DNA from: an uncultured Lachnospiraceae bacterium
GTDB lineage: Bacteria > Bacillota > Clostridia > Lachnospirales > Lachnospiraceae
Direction of reading: 5' to 3'
Assembly (NCBI GenBank): GCA_947631685.1
Contig: CANRMI010000001.1
Location: 333,204 to 397,203, forward strand
Length of the DNA: 64,000 nt
Positions 10,420 through 19,013 of this stretch are shown here, one piece after another (position 1 is the first letter of the stretch; each line of letters starts with the position of its first letter). The translations under genes and the position numbers were made by a program. Below the pieces are notes generated by a model, which saw only the letters and a program-made list of their open reading frames with translations, was not told where the DNA came from and searched no databases.

Positions 10420-10909
10420 AAACGAAACGGAGGAGCGGTTTTCTTTCGATGTACAGGAAGTGACGGATAAGGTCATGGCAGCTGTGCTGGAAAGTGAGAA
10501 CTGCCCCTATGAGGCCCAGATCAATCTGGTCATAACAGACAATGCGGGGATTCGGGAAGTAAACCGGCAGTTCAGGCAGACGGACAGGGAAACGGACGTG
10601 CTCTCTTTTCCCAATGCGGAATATCCAAGGCCCTCGGATTTTTCCGGGCTGGAGGAACAGAGCGCGGACTATTTTGATCCGGACAGCGGGGAGCTTTTGC
10701 TGGGGGACATCATGATCTCGGCAGAGAAGGTAAAGGAACAGGCGCGGCTCTACAACCATTCCGAGAAAAGGGAATTTGCTTTTCTGGTGGCGCACAGTAT
10801 GCTGCACCTATGCGGTTACGATCATATGGAAAAAGAAGAAGCGGCCGTGATGGAACAAAAACAGGAGGAAATACTGAAGTCGCTGGGAATCACAAGAGAG
10901 GAAATCTAA
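10403..10909 (+). CDS. ybeY: Endoribonuclease YbeY
   Basis: YbeY is a zinc-dependent single-strand endoribonuclease needed for 16S rRNA 3'-end maturation and 70S quality control. The 168-residue protein carries the zinc site HSMLHLCGYDH (residues 132-142), matching the family HxxxHxxGxxH motif, and the conserved ETDVLSFPN segment near residue 63. It begins inside the end of the previous gene (17-base overlap) with GGGAGG upstream, so it is translated in one operon with phoH and the PgpH-like gene. There is a moderately long insertion (SDFSGLEEQSADYFDPDSG) after the PN motif, which is variable in the family. Confidence 0.96.
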   Translation: MTSYIENETEERFSFDVQEVTDKVMAAVLESENCPYEAQINLVITDNAGIREVNRQFRQTDRETDVLSFPNAEYPRPSDFSGLEEQSADYFDPDSGELLLGDIMISAEKVKEQARLYNHSEKREFAFLVAHSMLHLCGYDHMEKEEAAVMEQKQEEILKSLGITREEI

Positions 10910-12523
10910 ATGAAGCAGATGGAAATAAAGAAAAGGCAGCTTATGATCGGGACCAGGGTAATAGGGCTGGCAGTACTCATGCTCCTTACGCGGCTGATCG
11001 GAGACTGGGGCATGACTTACCTTGCGGCGGCCCTGGAGGTATATATGCTGCTGCAGATACTGCTTACCGCCTATATACCGGAGGGGATGAGCCGCCTGCT
11101 GCGGGCCCGCATGAATAAAGGGCAGTATAAGAACGCGGCGAAGGTCAGAAAAGCCGGATTCTGGTATTGTCTCACTGTGGGGGCTGCAGGCTGCGTGCTG
11201 CTGTTGACGATGGCGGATATATTCACAGGAAACTTTCTCAAACTGCCGGAAGCGGCTTTTGCGTTAAGGCTGCTGGCTCCCCTGTTTTTGATCGAGGCGG
11301 TGTGCGCTGTACTGGAAGGATATTTCCAGGGAATCGGAACGGCTATGCCCACGGTCATAGCGGGGATCTTAAAACAGGTATTCATCCTGTCCTTTTCCCT
11401 GCTTTTTGCCAATGCTCTTTACGGACATGGACAAAAGGTGTCAGCTTTGCTGCATACTGAGAAATTTACGTATATGTACGGAGCCGCCGGCGTGGCGCTG
11501 GGAATGGTATTCGCGGGAATACTGGCGCTAGGGTTCCTCTTTTTTATCTATATGGGGGCCGGCAGAAGAGCGGTATCCCGCAGCCAGGAGGGGATGCGGC
11601 TGACGGAGAGTACGCCGGAGGTGTTGAGGCTGCTGCTCTTTACGGTGGTACCCGAAGTGTTGCCCAGGTTTTTGCTGGGAGCAGGCATTGTAGGCAGTCT
11701 TTATCTGTACGGCAGGTTAAGCCCCGAACAGCTTCCGGCAGGAATGGCGTCCTGCGGGGCGTTCTATGCGCAATATGTGCTCCCAACAGGATTCCTGACG
11801 GGGCTCTCTCTAATCTTATGTGTGGGAAACCGGATCAATCTGGTAAGCTCCATGAAGAAAGAGGAATATAAAAACGCGAAGAACCTGCTGACGGGCGGTA
11901 TCCAGACGCTTTTTTTGTGCGGCGGATTTTTCGCGGTGATCAATCTGGTCTTGAATCCGGGCCTGCTGCGCTGCCTTTTTGGCGGACAGACCGGAGCGGA
12001 TTACGGCGCGGCATGTATGCAGAGGGGATTTCTTACGGTTTTGCTGCTTCCCATGGGTATATATTTTATGCAGATCTTAAACGGCCTGGGCAAAAAGAAG
12101 CTGGTGCTGCTCAATACTCTGGGAGCCTTTGGCGCTTTTTTACTTACGGCAGTGATCTGTGATCTGGCTCAGGCGGACAGCTATGCCCCTGTTTTTGCGC
12201 TGGAGGTCATGGCTGGTGTGTTCTGCCTTTTAAACGGCTTTTTTGTGATGCGCGCCCTGCAGTATACACCGGAATGGGTGCATCTGTTTGCCATGCCTGT
12301 ACTGGCGGCGGCAGTCACCGGACTGTGCCTGTTCTTGCTGAATAAGGCACTGGTTTCTCTGTTAGGAGTTTCCGGTGCGGTGCTGCTTGGAGTGGTGATC
12401 GGCTGTTTCTGCTATATCATTCTGCTGTTTACTTTCCACTGTGTGCGCTCTAAAGAGCTCTATCTGCTGCCGGGGGGAAAGATACTGAGAAAAATAGGGG
12501 AAATCTTACATATTTTGTCTTAA
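10910..12523 (+). CDS. MOP-superfamily flippase (polysaccharide/lipid export, SpoVB/MurJ-like)
   Basis: The 537-residue protein is hydrophobic throughout with about fourteen predicted membrane segments, and its layout resembles the multidrug/oligosaccharidyl-lipid/polysaccharide (MOP) exporters such as SpoVB, MurJ and Wzx. Typical features seen are the polar N-terminal helix LLTRLIGDWGMTYLAAALEVY and a conserved mid-protein stretch around EVLPRFLLGAGIVGSLYLYGR. Members flip undecaprenyl-linked intermediates across the cytoplasmic membrane. It starts directly at the ybeY stop, so it is in the same transcript. Whether it flips a cell-wall or a spore-cortex precursor cannot be read from the sequence; MATE efflux is less likely. 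Confidence 0.75.
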   Translation: MKQMEIKKRQLMIGTRVIGLAVLMLLTRLIGDWGMTYLAAALEVYMLLQILLTAYIPEGMSRLLRARMNKGQYKNAAKVRKAGFWYCLTVGAAGCVLLLTMADIFTGNFLKLPEAAFALRLLAPLFLIEAVCAVLEGYFQGIGTAMPTVIAGILKQVFILSFSLLFANALYGHGQKVSALLHTEKFTYMYGAAGVALGMVFAGILALGFLFFIYMGAGRRAVSRSQEGMRLTESTPEVLRLLLFTVVPEVLPRFLLGAGIVGSLYLYGRLSPEQLPAGMASCGAFYAQYVLPTGFLTGLSLILCVGNRINLVSSMKKEEYKNAKNLLTGGIQTLFLCGGFFAVINLVLNPGLLRCLFGGQTGADYGAACMQRGFLTVLLLPMGIYFMQILNGLGKKKLVLLNTLGAFGAFLLTAVICDLAQADSYAPVFALEVMAGVFCLLNGFFVMRALQYTPEWVHLFAMPVLAAAVTGLCLFLLNKALVSLLGVSGAVLLGVVIGCFCYIILLFTFHCVRSKELYLLPGGKILRKIGEILHILS

Positions 12524-12573
12524 CTGAATAAATTTGAAAGATAGGCTGATACTGATAACAAAGGAGTCTGATT

Positions 12574-13227
12574 ATGAAATTTGTGAAAGGTATCAGTTTA
12601 TTTTTCCTCTATCCGTGTATGACTTTTTTCGCGGGCATCTATCTGGGAGCAGAGGCGGAGCGGTATTTTTATCCCAACAGGCCGGATCTGCTCATAACGG
12701 AGGCAAAGCCGGAGGATTTTACAGGGACGGAGGGCTTTTCGGAAACGGAAGAGACGGCCTGGCAGGCGGCCGCAGAGGAAGAAGAAGTGCTGACTTCCGA
12801 TACGGAATATGTGGTGGAGGAATATGACACCAGACGGGGCACTGCCGTGGAAACCGTTTTAAAGGTACCGGATAAATATCTGGGCATGGACAGGGACAGC
12901 TTTGAGGAGGCAATGGAGTTGTACGCGCTCTCCCCGCCGCTTTCGGAAAGGGAAAGAGGATTTGTAGGCCTGGAGGTGCGATCTTTTTCCAGGAGCCGGG
13001 TAGTGGTCAGGATGAATTATCTTTACGTGGAGCCTACCCGCGGATTTTACCTGAAAGTAGAGGACAATAACATTGTGGTATACTGCGACGACAAACAGAC
13101 CGTGTATATGTATACCACGATTTCCGCTCTGAAGCTGCCCCAGGCGCAGCAGAGCCAGATTGTAAATGGTATTTACATGGAGGACGAAGAGGCGCTCTAC
13201 AGCTTCTTGGAGACATACTCCAGTTAA
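12574..13227 (+). CDS. Membrane-anchored exported protein with BofC-like C-terminus
   Basis: This 217-residue protein has an N-terminal hydrophobic anchor (residues 5-27), an acidic low-complexity linker (about 45-90, rich in E and T) and a C-terminal domain (about 145-217). That end reads GFYLKVEDNNIVVYCDD, then IVNGIYMEDEEALYSFLETY, which resembles the C-terminal domain of BofC, the forespore intermembrane protein that tunes sigma-K activation in Bacillus. The match is by eye and only partial, so BofC-like is a suggestion. A good AAAGGAG ribosome binding site precedes the ATG. Neighbours are the flippase and flavoproteins. Confidence 0.55.
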   Translation: MKFVKGISLFFLYPCMTFFAGIYLGAEAERYFYPNRPDLLITEAKPEDFTGTEGFSETEETAWQAAAEEEEVLTSDTEYVVEEYDTRRGTAVETVLKVPDKYLGMDRDSFEEAMELYALSPPLSERERGFVGLEVRSFSRSRVVVRMNYLYVEPTRGFYLKVEDNNIVVYCDDKQTVYMYTTISALKLPQAQQSQIVNGIYMEDEEALYSFLETYSS

Positions 13228-13260
13228 GGGATTTAAGGCAAAAGCCGGAAGGATTACGGG

Positions 13261-14490
13261 ATGAGAAAAAGGATCGGAGTGATCGGCGGCGGAGCCGCCG
13301 GTATCATGGCGGCCATTACCGCTGCCCGGGCGGGAGCGGAGGTAACGCTCTATGAAAGAAATGAAAGAGTGGGGAAAAAGCTGCTTTCCACAGGGAACGG
13401 AAAATGCAATTTTTCTAATACGGACATGTCTCCCTGTTTTTATTTCAGCAGAGATATGGACAGGGCGCTTTCCGTTTTAGAGCGGTTTGACAATAAGGCC
13501 GCGCTTCGCTTTTTTCACGAAGCGGGGATGCTGACGAAAGAAAAGCGGGGAGGATTGTATCCGGCCGCGGAACAGGCCTCGGTGGTGTTGGATGTGCTGC
13601 GCCTGCAGCTGCAAAAAGAGCAGGTGGAGCTTCTGACAGGGGAGAAAGTAAAGGAAGTAAGAGCAGACGGCAAAGGGATAGAGGTAATCTCGGAAAAGGG
13701 CAGCCGTTTTTTTCAGGGGGTCATCATAGCCTGTGGCGGCAGGGCGGCGCCTCAGACGGGCTCTGACGGAAACGGCTATGATATGGCGAAAGCTCTGGGA
13801 CATTCCCTGGTGCCAGTGGTACCGGCGTTGGTACAGTTAAAGGGCGGGGAAAGCTGGTTTTCCTCCGTTTCCGGCGTCAGGGCGGAAACGGCGTTAAAGC
13901 TTATGGTAGAGGGCAGGCAGGAAGCGGAAGAAAGAGGCGAGCTGCAGTTTACCGACTATGGGCTGTCGGGCATCGTGGTATTTCAGATGAGCCGCATTGC
14001 GGCCTATGCCCTGCGGGATAAAAAGAAAGTGGATGTCTGTATAGATTTCCTGCCGGACTGTCCCCAAGAGGCATATGAGGAATGGAGCAGGAAGCGGCTG
14101 GAACGTATGGACGAAAAGGAAAACGTGGAGGCTTTCTTTACGGGGATGCTGCATAAAAAGCTGATGTCCCTGCTGATACGGCTGGCCGGGTTAAAGCCTG
14201 GCGAGAACTGTAAAAAGGCGGATAAAGAAAAGCTGCGCCGGGTATTTGCCCTGTGCCGGGAACTCAAGGTATCCATAACGGACAGCCATTCCTTCACGCA
14301 TGCCCAGGTCTGCGCGGGAGGCCTGCCCTTAAGCCAGGTGACAGAAAATCTGGAATCCTTAAAGCAGCCGGGGGTATATTTCGCGGGAGAGATTCTGGAT
14401 GTGGACGGAAAATGCGGGGGATACAATCTCCAGTGGGCGTGGGCTTCCGGTTATGTGGCCGGCAAAAGCGCGGCTGAAAGCAATACATAG
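13261..14490 (+). CDS. HI0933-family flavoprotein (YhiN/BaiN-like)
   Basis: The 409-residue protein belongs to the HI0933 (YhiN/BaiN) group of FAD-dependent oxidoreductases. It begins with the dinucleotide-binding GVIGGGAAGIMAAITAARAG (residues 6-25), followed by the family-specific KKLLSTGNGKCNFSN near residue 39 and the C-terminal FAD-binding stretch AGEILDVDGKCGGYNLQWAWASG near 373-396. One member, BaiN, reduces bile-acid intermediates in Clostridium, but most members are uncharacterised and the substrate here is unknown. It is followed, 19 bases on, by a second flavoprotein, so the pair may be co-transcribed. Confidence 0.93.
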   Translation: MRKRIGVIGGGAAGIMAAITAARAGAEVTLYERNERVGKKLLSTGNGKCNFSNTDMSPCFYFSRDMDRALSVLERFDNKAALRFFHEAGMLTKEKRGGLYPAAEQASVVLDVLRLQLQKEQVELLTGEKVKEVRADGKGIEVISEKGSRFFQGVIIACGGRAAPQTGSDGNGYDMAKALGHSLVPVVPALVQLKGGESWFSSVSGVRAETALKLMVEGRQEAEERGELQFTDYGLSGIVVFQMSRIAAYALRDKKKVDVCIDFLPDCPQEAYEEWSRKRLERMDEKENVEAFFTGMLHKKLMSLLIRLAGLKPGENCKKADKEKLRRVFALCRELKVSITDSHSFTHAQVCAGGLPLSQVTENLESLKQPGVYFAGEILDVDGKCGGYNLQWAWASGYVAGKSAAESNT

Positions 14491-14509
14491 GAGCAAAACG
14501 AAGGAAAAA

Positions 14510-16111
14510 ATGATCAGAATACAGGTGAAGGTAAGACCGGGGCATACCCGGTTAGAGCTTCTGAAAAAGGCAGCGGCTTCTTTAGGCATATCGGAAAAAG
14601 AGATAAAAGAGATGAAAATCCGCAAAAAATCTCTGGATGCCCGTAAAAAGCCGGAGATTTATTATGTGTATACATTGGATATTGAAGCGGCAAATGAGGC
14701 TTTGCTGGTAAAGCGCCGCAAGGGACTTTCTTTCCTCAAGGAGGAAGAAGGCTACCGGTTCCCCGATAAGAGAGGGAGGTTTCCCCTTTCGCGTCCCGTG
14801 ATCGTGGGTACCGGCCCGGCCGGTCTTTTCTGCGGCCTTTTTTTAGCCAGGGCAGGGTATGCCCCTGTTTTGTTGGAAAGGGGAAAAAAGGTGGAGGAAC
14901 GCCAGAAAGATGTGGAGGCTTTCTGGCAGGGCGCGCCGCTTCAGCCGGAGTCCAACGTGCAGTTTGGAGAGGGCGGCGCGGGGACTTTTTCCGATGGGAA
15001 ACTCAACACCCTGGTGAAGGACAAATATGGACGCAACGGGGAAGTGCTCAGGATCCTGGTGGAATTTGGGGCACCTTCGGAAATTCTGTATGAGAATAAG
15101 CCCCACATCGGTACGGATATTTTACGGAAAGTCGTGGCGAATATCCGAGAGGAAATTTTGAGGCTGGGCGGAAGGATACGGTTTGAGAGTAAGGTGACGG
15201 AGATCCTGACGGAAAACGGGGCAGTAAGAGGCGTAGTGATAAACGAGACAGAAGAGCTTGCGGCCGGCGCCGTGATACTGGCGGTGGGACACAGTGCCAG
15301 GGATACCTTTACCATGCTGCTGCAGAAGGGAATCCCCATGGAGGCCAAGCCCTTTGCCGTGGGGCTGCGGGTGGAGCACAGGCAGAGGATGATCGACCAA
15401 AGCCAGTACGGGGAGGCGGCGGCCGTTCTGCCGCCGGCCGCCTATAAGGTGGCAGCTAAGACCGGCGATGGCAGAGGCGTGTACTCTTTCTGCATGTGTC
15501 CAGGGGGATATGTGGTAAACGCTTCTTCAGAGCCCGGCAGACTGTGTGTCAACGGTATGAGCTACAGCGGCCGTAAGGGGGAAAACGCCAACAGCGCTAT
15601 TATTGTGACCGTTTCGCCGGGGGATTTTGAAGGTACGCACCCCCTGGCAGGCATGGAATTTCAAAGGAGACTGGAACAGGGGGCCTATCAGGCGGGAAAG
15701 GGCAGGATACCCGTACAGACCTATCTTAGTTTCCGGGAAAAGACCATGGGCGGACGGAGGCTGGATGCGGCGGAGGGCGCTTCTTTTGGGCCGGCCGTGA
15801 AAGGGACTTTCTGCTTTACGGATATTACGGATATTCTGCCGAAAAATCTGAATCAGGGAATTATAGAGGGAATGGAGGCGTTTTCCCGCTTTGTGACGGG
15901 ATTCAACAGCCCCGATACGCTTTTATCGGGCGTGGAAGCCAGGACTTCTTCTCCCGTCCGGATATGGAGAGGAGAGGATCTGCAGTCGAAGGTCAGAGGG
16001 CTTTATCCTTGCGGGGAAGGGGCCGGTTATGCCGGGGGCATCACTTCAGCAGCCATGGATGGGATAAAAACGGCGGAAGCGGTGGCGGCCGCCTATTGCC
16101 CTGCTCTGTAA
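14510..16111 (+). CDS. FAD-dependent protein (COG2509-type)
   Basis: This 533-residue protein resembles the COG2509 family of FAD-dependent dehydrogenases. An N-terminal domain of about 95 residues (starting MIRIQVKVRPGH) precedes the dinucleotide-binding VIVGTGPAGLFCGLFLARAG near residues 99-118, then ESNVQFGEGGAGTFSDGKL near 148 and a C-terminal CGEGAGYAGGITSAAMDGI near 503, all typical for this family. The ATG at 14510 has AAGGA five bases upstream and gives the standard N-terminus; an open frame upstream lies inside the previous gene. The reaction is unknown. It follows another flavoprotein. Confidence 0.92.
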   Translation: MIRIQVKVRPGHTRLELLKKAAASLGISEKEIKEMKIRKKSLDARKKPEIYYVYTLDIEAANEALLVKRRKGLSFLKEEEGYRFPDKRGRFPLSRPVIVGTGPAGLFCGLFLARAGYAPVLLERGKKVEERQKDVEAFWQGAPLQPESNVQFGEGGAGTFSDGKLNTLVKDKYGRNGEVLRILVEFGAPSEILYENKPHIGTDILRKVVANIREEILRLGGRIRFESKVTEILTENGAVRGVVINETEELAAGAVILAVGHSARDTFTMLLQKGIPMEAKPFAVGLRVEHRQRMIDQSQYGEAAAVLPPAAYKVAAKTGDGRGVYSFCMCPGGYVVNASSEPGRLCVNGMSYSGRKGENANSAIIVTVSPGDFEGTHPLAGMEFQRRLEQGAYQAGKGRIPVQTYLSFREKTMGGRRLDAAEGASFGPAVKGTFCFTDITDILPKNLNQGIIEGMEAFSRFVTGFNSPDTLLSGVEARTSSPVRIWRGEDLQSKVRGLYPCGEGAGYAGGITSAAMDGIKTAEAVAAAYCPAL

Positions 16112-16135
16112 GACCGTGCCGCAGCGCGCCATGGA

Positions 16136-16164
16136 TTGACGGAAAGAAAAAAATACAGTAGAAT
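16136..16164 (+). promoter_or_regulatory. Probable sigma-A promoter for proB
   Basis: TTGACG at 16136-16141 and TAGAAT at 16159-16164 are separated by 17 bases, a good vegetative promoter just after the COG2509 gene and 48 bases before the proB start. It would drive proB, the cyclo-ligase gene and proA. Confidence 0.7.
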
Positions 16165-16211
16165 GGGAAAGACAGTCCGGGCAAAACAGAACCGGGAAAG
16201 GCAGGAAACAT

Positions 16212-17102
16212 ATGAACTACAGAGAGTTGTTAAAAGATAAAAAGCGGATCGTGGTAAAAATAGGCTCCTCTTCCTTACAGCATCCCCAGACAGGGGATCT
16301 GGACTATATCAAACTGGAAAAATTAGCCAGGGAGCTCTGCGACATCCGCAACCAGGGAAAGGACGTAGTGTTAGTCAGCTCAGGCGCCATTGCGGTAGGT
16401 AAAAAGGCAGTCAATCCTTATACGGAGCATCAGGAGAAACCGGTGACGCCTCTGGCATTCAAACAGGCCTGCGCGGCAGTGGGCCAGGCCAGGCTCATGA
16501 TGACTTACCAGAAGCTCTTTGCGGAGTACAACCAGATCGTGGCGCAGATCCTGATGACAAAGAATACCGTGGTGGACGACATGAATCGTTTCAACGCCCA
16601 CAATACCTTTACGGAACTGTTGAAAATGGGCATTATCCCCATTGTCAATGAAAACGATACCATTGCCAGCTACGAGATCAATTATGAGAAAGACAGCGAT
16701 ACCCTGATCGGGGACAACGATACCCTTTCCGCCATTGTCGCGGCTTTAGTGGAAGCCGATCTGCTGATCCTGCTTTCGGATATTGACGGGCTCTATACGG
16801 ATGATCCGCATAAAAATCCCGATGCGAAATTTATCCCGGAAGTAGAAAAGCTGACTGAGGAATATTGGAACATGGGAAAAGCCAGTACCGGCAGCAATGT
16901 AGGTACGGGAGGCATGAATACCAAAATGGCCGCGGCCAGGATCGCGACAGGCATGGGGGCGGACATGTTGATCGCCAACAGCCGGGATGTGGGAATACTG
17001 CACAGGCTCCTGGCGGGAGAGCAGGAGGGCACTCTGTTTGCTGCCAATCGGGAAGAAAACTTTGATCTGAAAGAATTTGTAAACAGTATTTATAAACACT
17101 GA
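16212..17102 (+). CDS. proB: Glutamate 5-kinase
   Basis: ProB phosphorylates glutamate with ATP, the first step of proline synthesis. The 296-residue protein has the amino-acid kinase fold with VVKIGSSSL near residue 14, VLVSSGAIAVG near 53, the NENDT motif near 151 and GTGGMNTKMAAARIA near 234. It ends soon after the kinase domain, so it lacks the C-terminal PUA domain of the ~370-residue E. coli type; the shorter form is known in some Firmicutes and may differ in feedback control by proline. proA lies two genes downstream, with the cyclo-ligase gene between them. Confidence 0.96.
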   Translation: MNYRELLKDKKRIVVKIGSSSLQHPQTGDLDYIKLEKLARELCDIRNQGKDVVLVSSGAIAVGKKAVNPYTEHQEKPVTPLAFKQACAAVGQARLMMTYQKLFAEYNQIVAQILMTKNTVVDDMNRFNAHNTFTELLKMGIIPIVNENDTIASYEINYEKDSDTLIGDNDTLSAIVAALVEADLLILLSDIDGLYTDDPHKNPDAKFIPEVEKLTEEYWNMGKASTGSNVGTGGMNTKMAAARIATGMGADMLIANSRDVGILHRLLAGEQEGTLFAANREENFDLKEFVNSIYKH

Positions 17103-17112
17103 TAACACGGAT

Positions 17113-17682
17113 ATGGAAGAAAAGAGACTGAGTAAATCCGAGATCCGCCGCAGTGTTCTGAAACTGCGGGATCAGCTTACAACTGCAGAACGAGAGCGCT
17201 CCGAAATTCTTTTAACGGAGAGGATACTGGGGCATCAGTGGTACTACGGCGCGGAGGAGCTGCTGGTATTTATCAGCTTCGGAAGTGAAATAGACACGGC
17301 GCCCATCTGGACGGAAGCGCTGCGCCAGAAGAAAAAAGTATATGCTCCCTGTGTATGCGGCGAGAAAATGGAATTTTACCGTATTTTGGGGAGAGAAGAT
17401 CTCCGGGCGGGATATAAAGGAATCCCGGAGCCGTCAGAACCTGAGAAGCGGGAACGGTTTGTGTTTGCCGAAAGCAGGGCGGCCCGCGTCCTGATGCTGA
17501 TGCCGGGGGCGGCCTTTGATCCGTACCGCAGCCGTATCGGGTATGGAAAGGGTTATTATGACCGTTATCTGGCGGATAAAACGTCCCTGCATACCATTGC
17601 CGTGGGATACCGCTGCCAAATGGTAGAAAGAATCTGGGCGGACGATACGGATATAAAACCCATGCAGGTCATATGCCTGTAG
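17113..17682 (+). CDS. 5-formyltetrahydrofolate cyclo-ligase
   Basis: This 189-residue enzyme converts 5-formyl-THF to 5,10-methenyl-THF with ATP, recycling a storage form of folate. The family motif PGAAFDPYRSRIGYGKGYYDRYL sits near residues 134-156, containing the nucleotide-binding RxGxGKGYYD signature. The N-terminal KSEIRRSVLKLRDQL with basic residues is also typical. It sits ten bases after proB and thirty before proA, which looks like simple operon packing rather than a pathway link. Confidence 0.95.
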   Translation: MEEKRLSKSEIRRSVLKLRDQLTTAERERSEILLTERILGHQWYYGAEELLVFISFGSEIDTAPIWTEALRQKKKVYAPCVCGEKMEFYRILGREDLRAGYKGIPEPSEPEKRERFVFAESRAARVLMLMPGAAFDPYRSRIGYGKGYYDRYLADKTSLHTIAVGYRCQMVERIWADDTDIKPMQVICL

Positions 17683-17712
17683 AGGAGAAAAGAAAGAACT
17701 GGGGGAATTGTC

Positions 17713-18960
17713 ATGACGGATCTGGAAATGATGGGAAAGAATGCGGCAGAAGCCAAATACAATCTGCAGGCGTTAAGCGCCGAAGAAAAGAACCGCCTGC
17801 TCATATCCGCGGCAAAATCGCTGTGTGAGAATACGGAGGAGATTTTAAAGGCCAACGGGCAGGACATTGAGGCGGCCAGGGAAAGCGGTATGCACGAGGG
17901 GCTTTTGGACAGACTGCGGCTGACACCGGCAAGGATTCAGGCTATGGCGGAGGGCTTACGGCAGATAGCCGCGCTGCCGGATCCTGTGGGAGAAGTCATG
18001 GAGCGTTTCGTACGGCCCAACGGCCTGGAAATCGAAAAAAGACGGGTTCCCATGGGGGTGATCGGTATCATCTATGAATCCCGCCCCAATGTGACGGCAG
18101 ACGCGTTCGGGCTCTGTTTTAAGGCAGGCAGCGCCGTGATCTTAAAGGGCGGAAGCGACGCGCTGTGCTCCAACAAAGCAATCACCGGTCTGCTGCGGGA
18201 AGCGTTAAAGGCAGAAGGGATCCCAATGGACGCACTGCAGCTGATAACCGATACGGACAGGAGCGTGACGGCCGCTTTTATGAAGCTGAACCGCTATGTG
18301 GATCTGCTGATTCCAAGGGGCGGCGCGGGGCTCATCCGCAGCGTGGTGGAAAACAGTACGATTCCCGTGATCGAGACAGGAACCGGCAACTGCCATGTCT
18401 ATGTGGATAAAGACGCGGATTTGACTATGGCGGTCAATATAATCATCAACGCCAAAACACAGCGTATCGGTGTCTGCAACGCCTGCGAATCCCTGGTGAT
18501 CCATGAGAGCGTGCGGGAAAGCTTCCTGCCCATGCTGGCAGAGGCGCTTCGGGCACATCACGTGGAAATGCGGGGGGACGAAAGAGTAAGGGAAGTTTTG
18601 ACGGACGTATCTGCAGCCACGGAAGAAGACTATGGGCAGGAATATCTGGACTATATAATTTCCATGAAGACCGTAGGCAGCGTGGAAGAAGCCATTTCTC
18701 ATATCAACAGATACAATACCGGACATTCCGAAACCATTGTCACCGAAAATGCCCAGGCGGCGGAGAAATTTATACAGGGTGTGGACGCGGCCTGCGTCTA
18801 TGTCAATGCCTCCACCCGTTTTACAGACGGTTTTGAGTTCGGTTTCGGGGCGGAGATCGGTATCAGCACCCAGAAGCTCCATGCCAGGGGACCTATGGGC
18901 CTGCGGGAGCTGACTTCCTACAAATATGCGGTCAGGGGAAACGGCCAGATCAGGGAATGA
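17713..18960 (+). CDS. proA: Glutamate-5-semialdehyde dehydrogenase (gamma-glutamyl phosphate reductase)
   Basis: ProA reduces gamma-glutamyl phosphate with NADPH to the semialdehyde that cyclises toward proline. The 415-residue protein shows the aldehyde-dehydrogenase fold with the cofactor region [18 protein letters not shown] near residue 115, [23 protein letters not shown] near 198, and the catalytic cysteine region [11 protein letters not shown] near 252-262. GGGGG lies just before the ATG at 17713. It completes the proB-proA pair; proC is not in the window. Confidence 0.97.
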   Translation: MTDLEMMGKNAAEAKYNLQALSAEEKNRLLISAAKSLCENTEEILKANGQDIEAARESGMHEGLLDRLRLTPARIQAMAEGLRQIAALPDPVGEVMERFVRPNGLEIEKRRVPMGVIGIIYESRPNVTADAFGLCFKAGSAVILKGGSDALCSNKAITGLLREALKAEGIPMDALQLITDTDRSVTAAFMKLNRYVDLLIPRGGAGLIRSVVENSTIPVIETGTGNCHVYVDKDADLTMAVNIIINAKTQRIGVCNACESLVIHESVRESFLPMLAEALRAHHVEMRGDERVREVLTDVSAATEEDYGQEYLDYIISMKTVGSVEEAISHINRYNTGHSETIVTENAQAAEKFIQGVDAACVYVNASTRFTDGFEFGFGAEIGISTQKLHARGPMGLRELTSYKYAVRGNGQIRE

Positions 18961-19013
18961 GAAAGTCTGGATTGAGAAAGCGTAAGTGGTGAGCGCGGAA
19001 AGCGGATGAAAGT

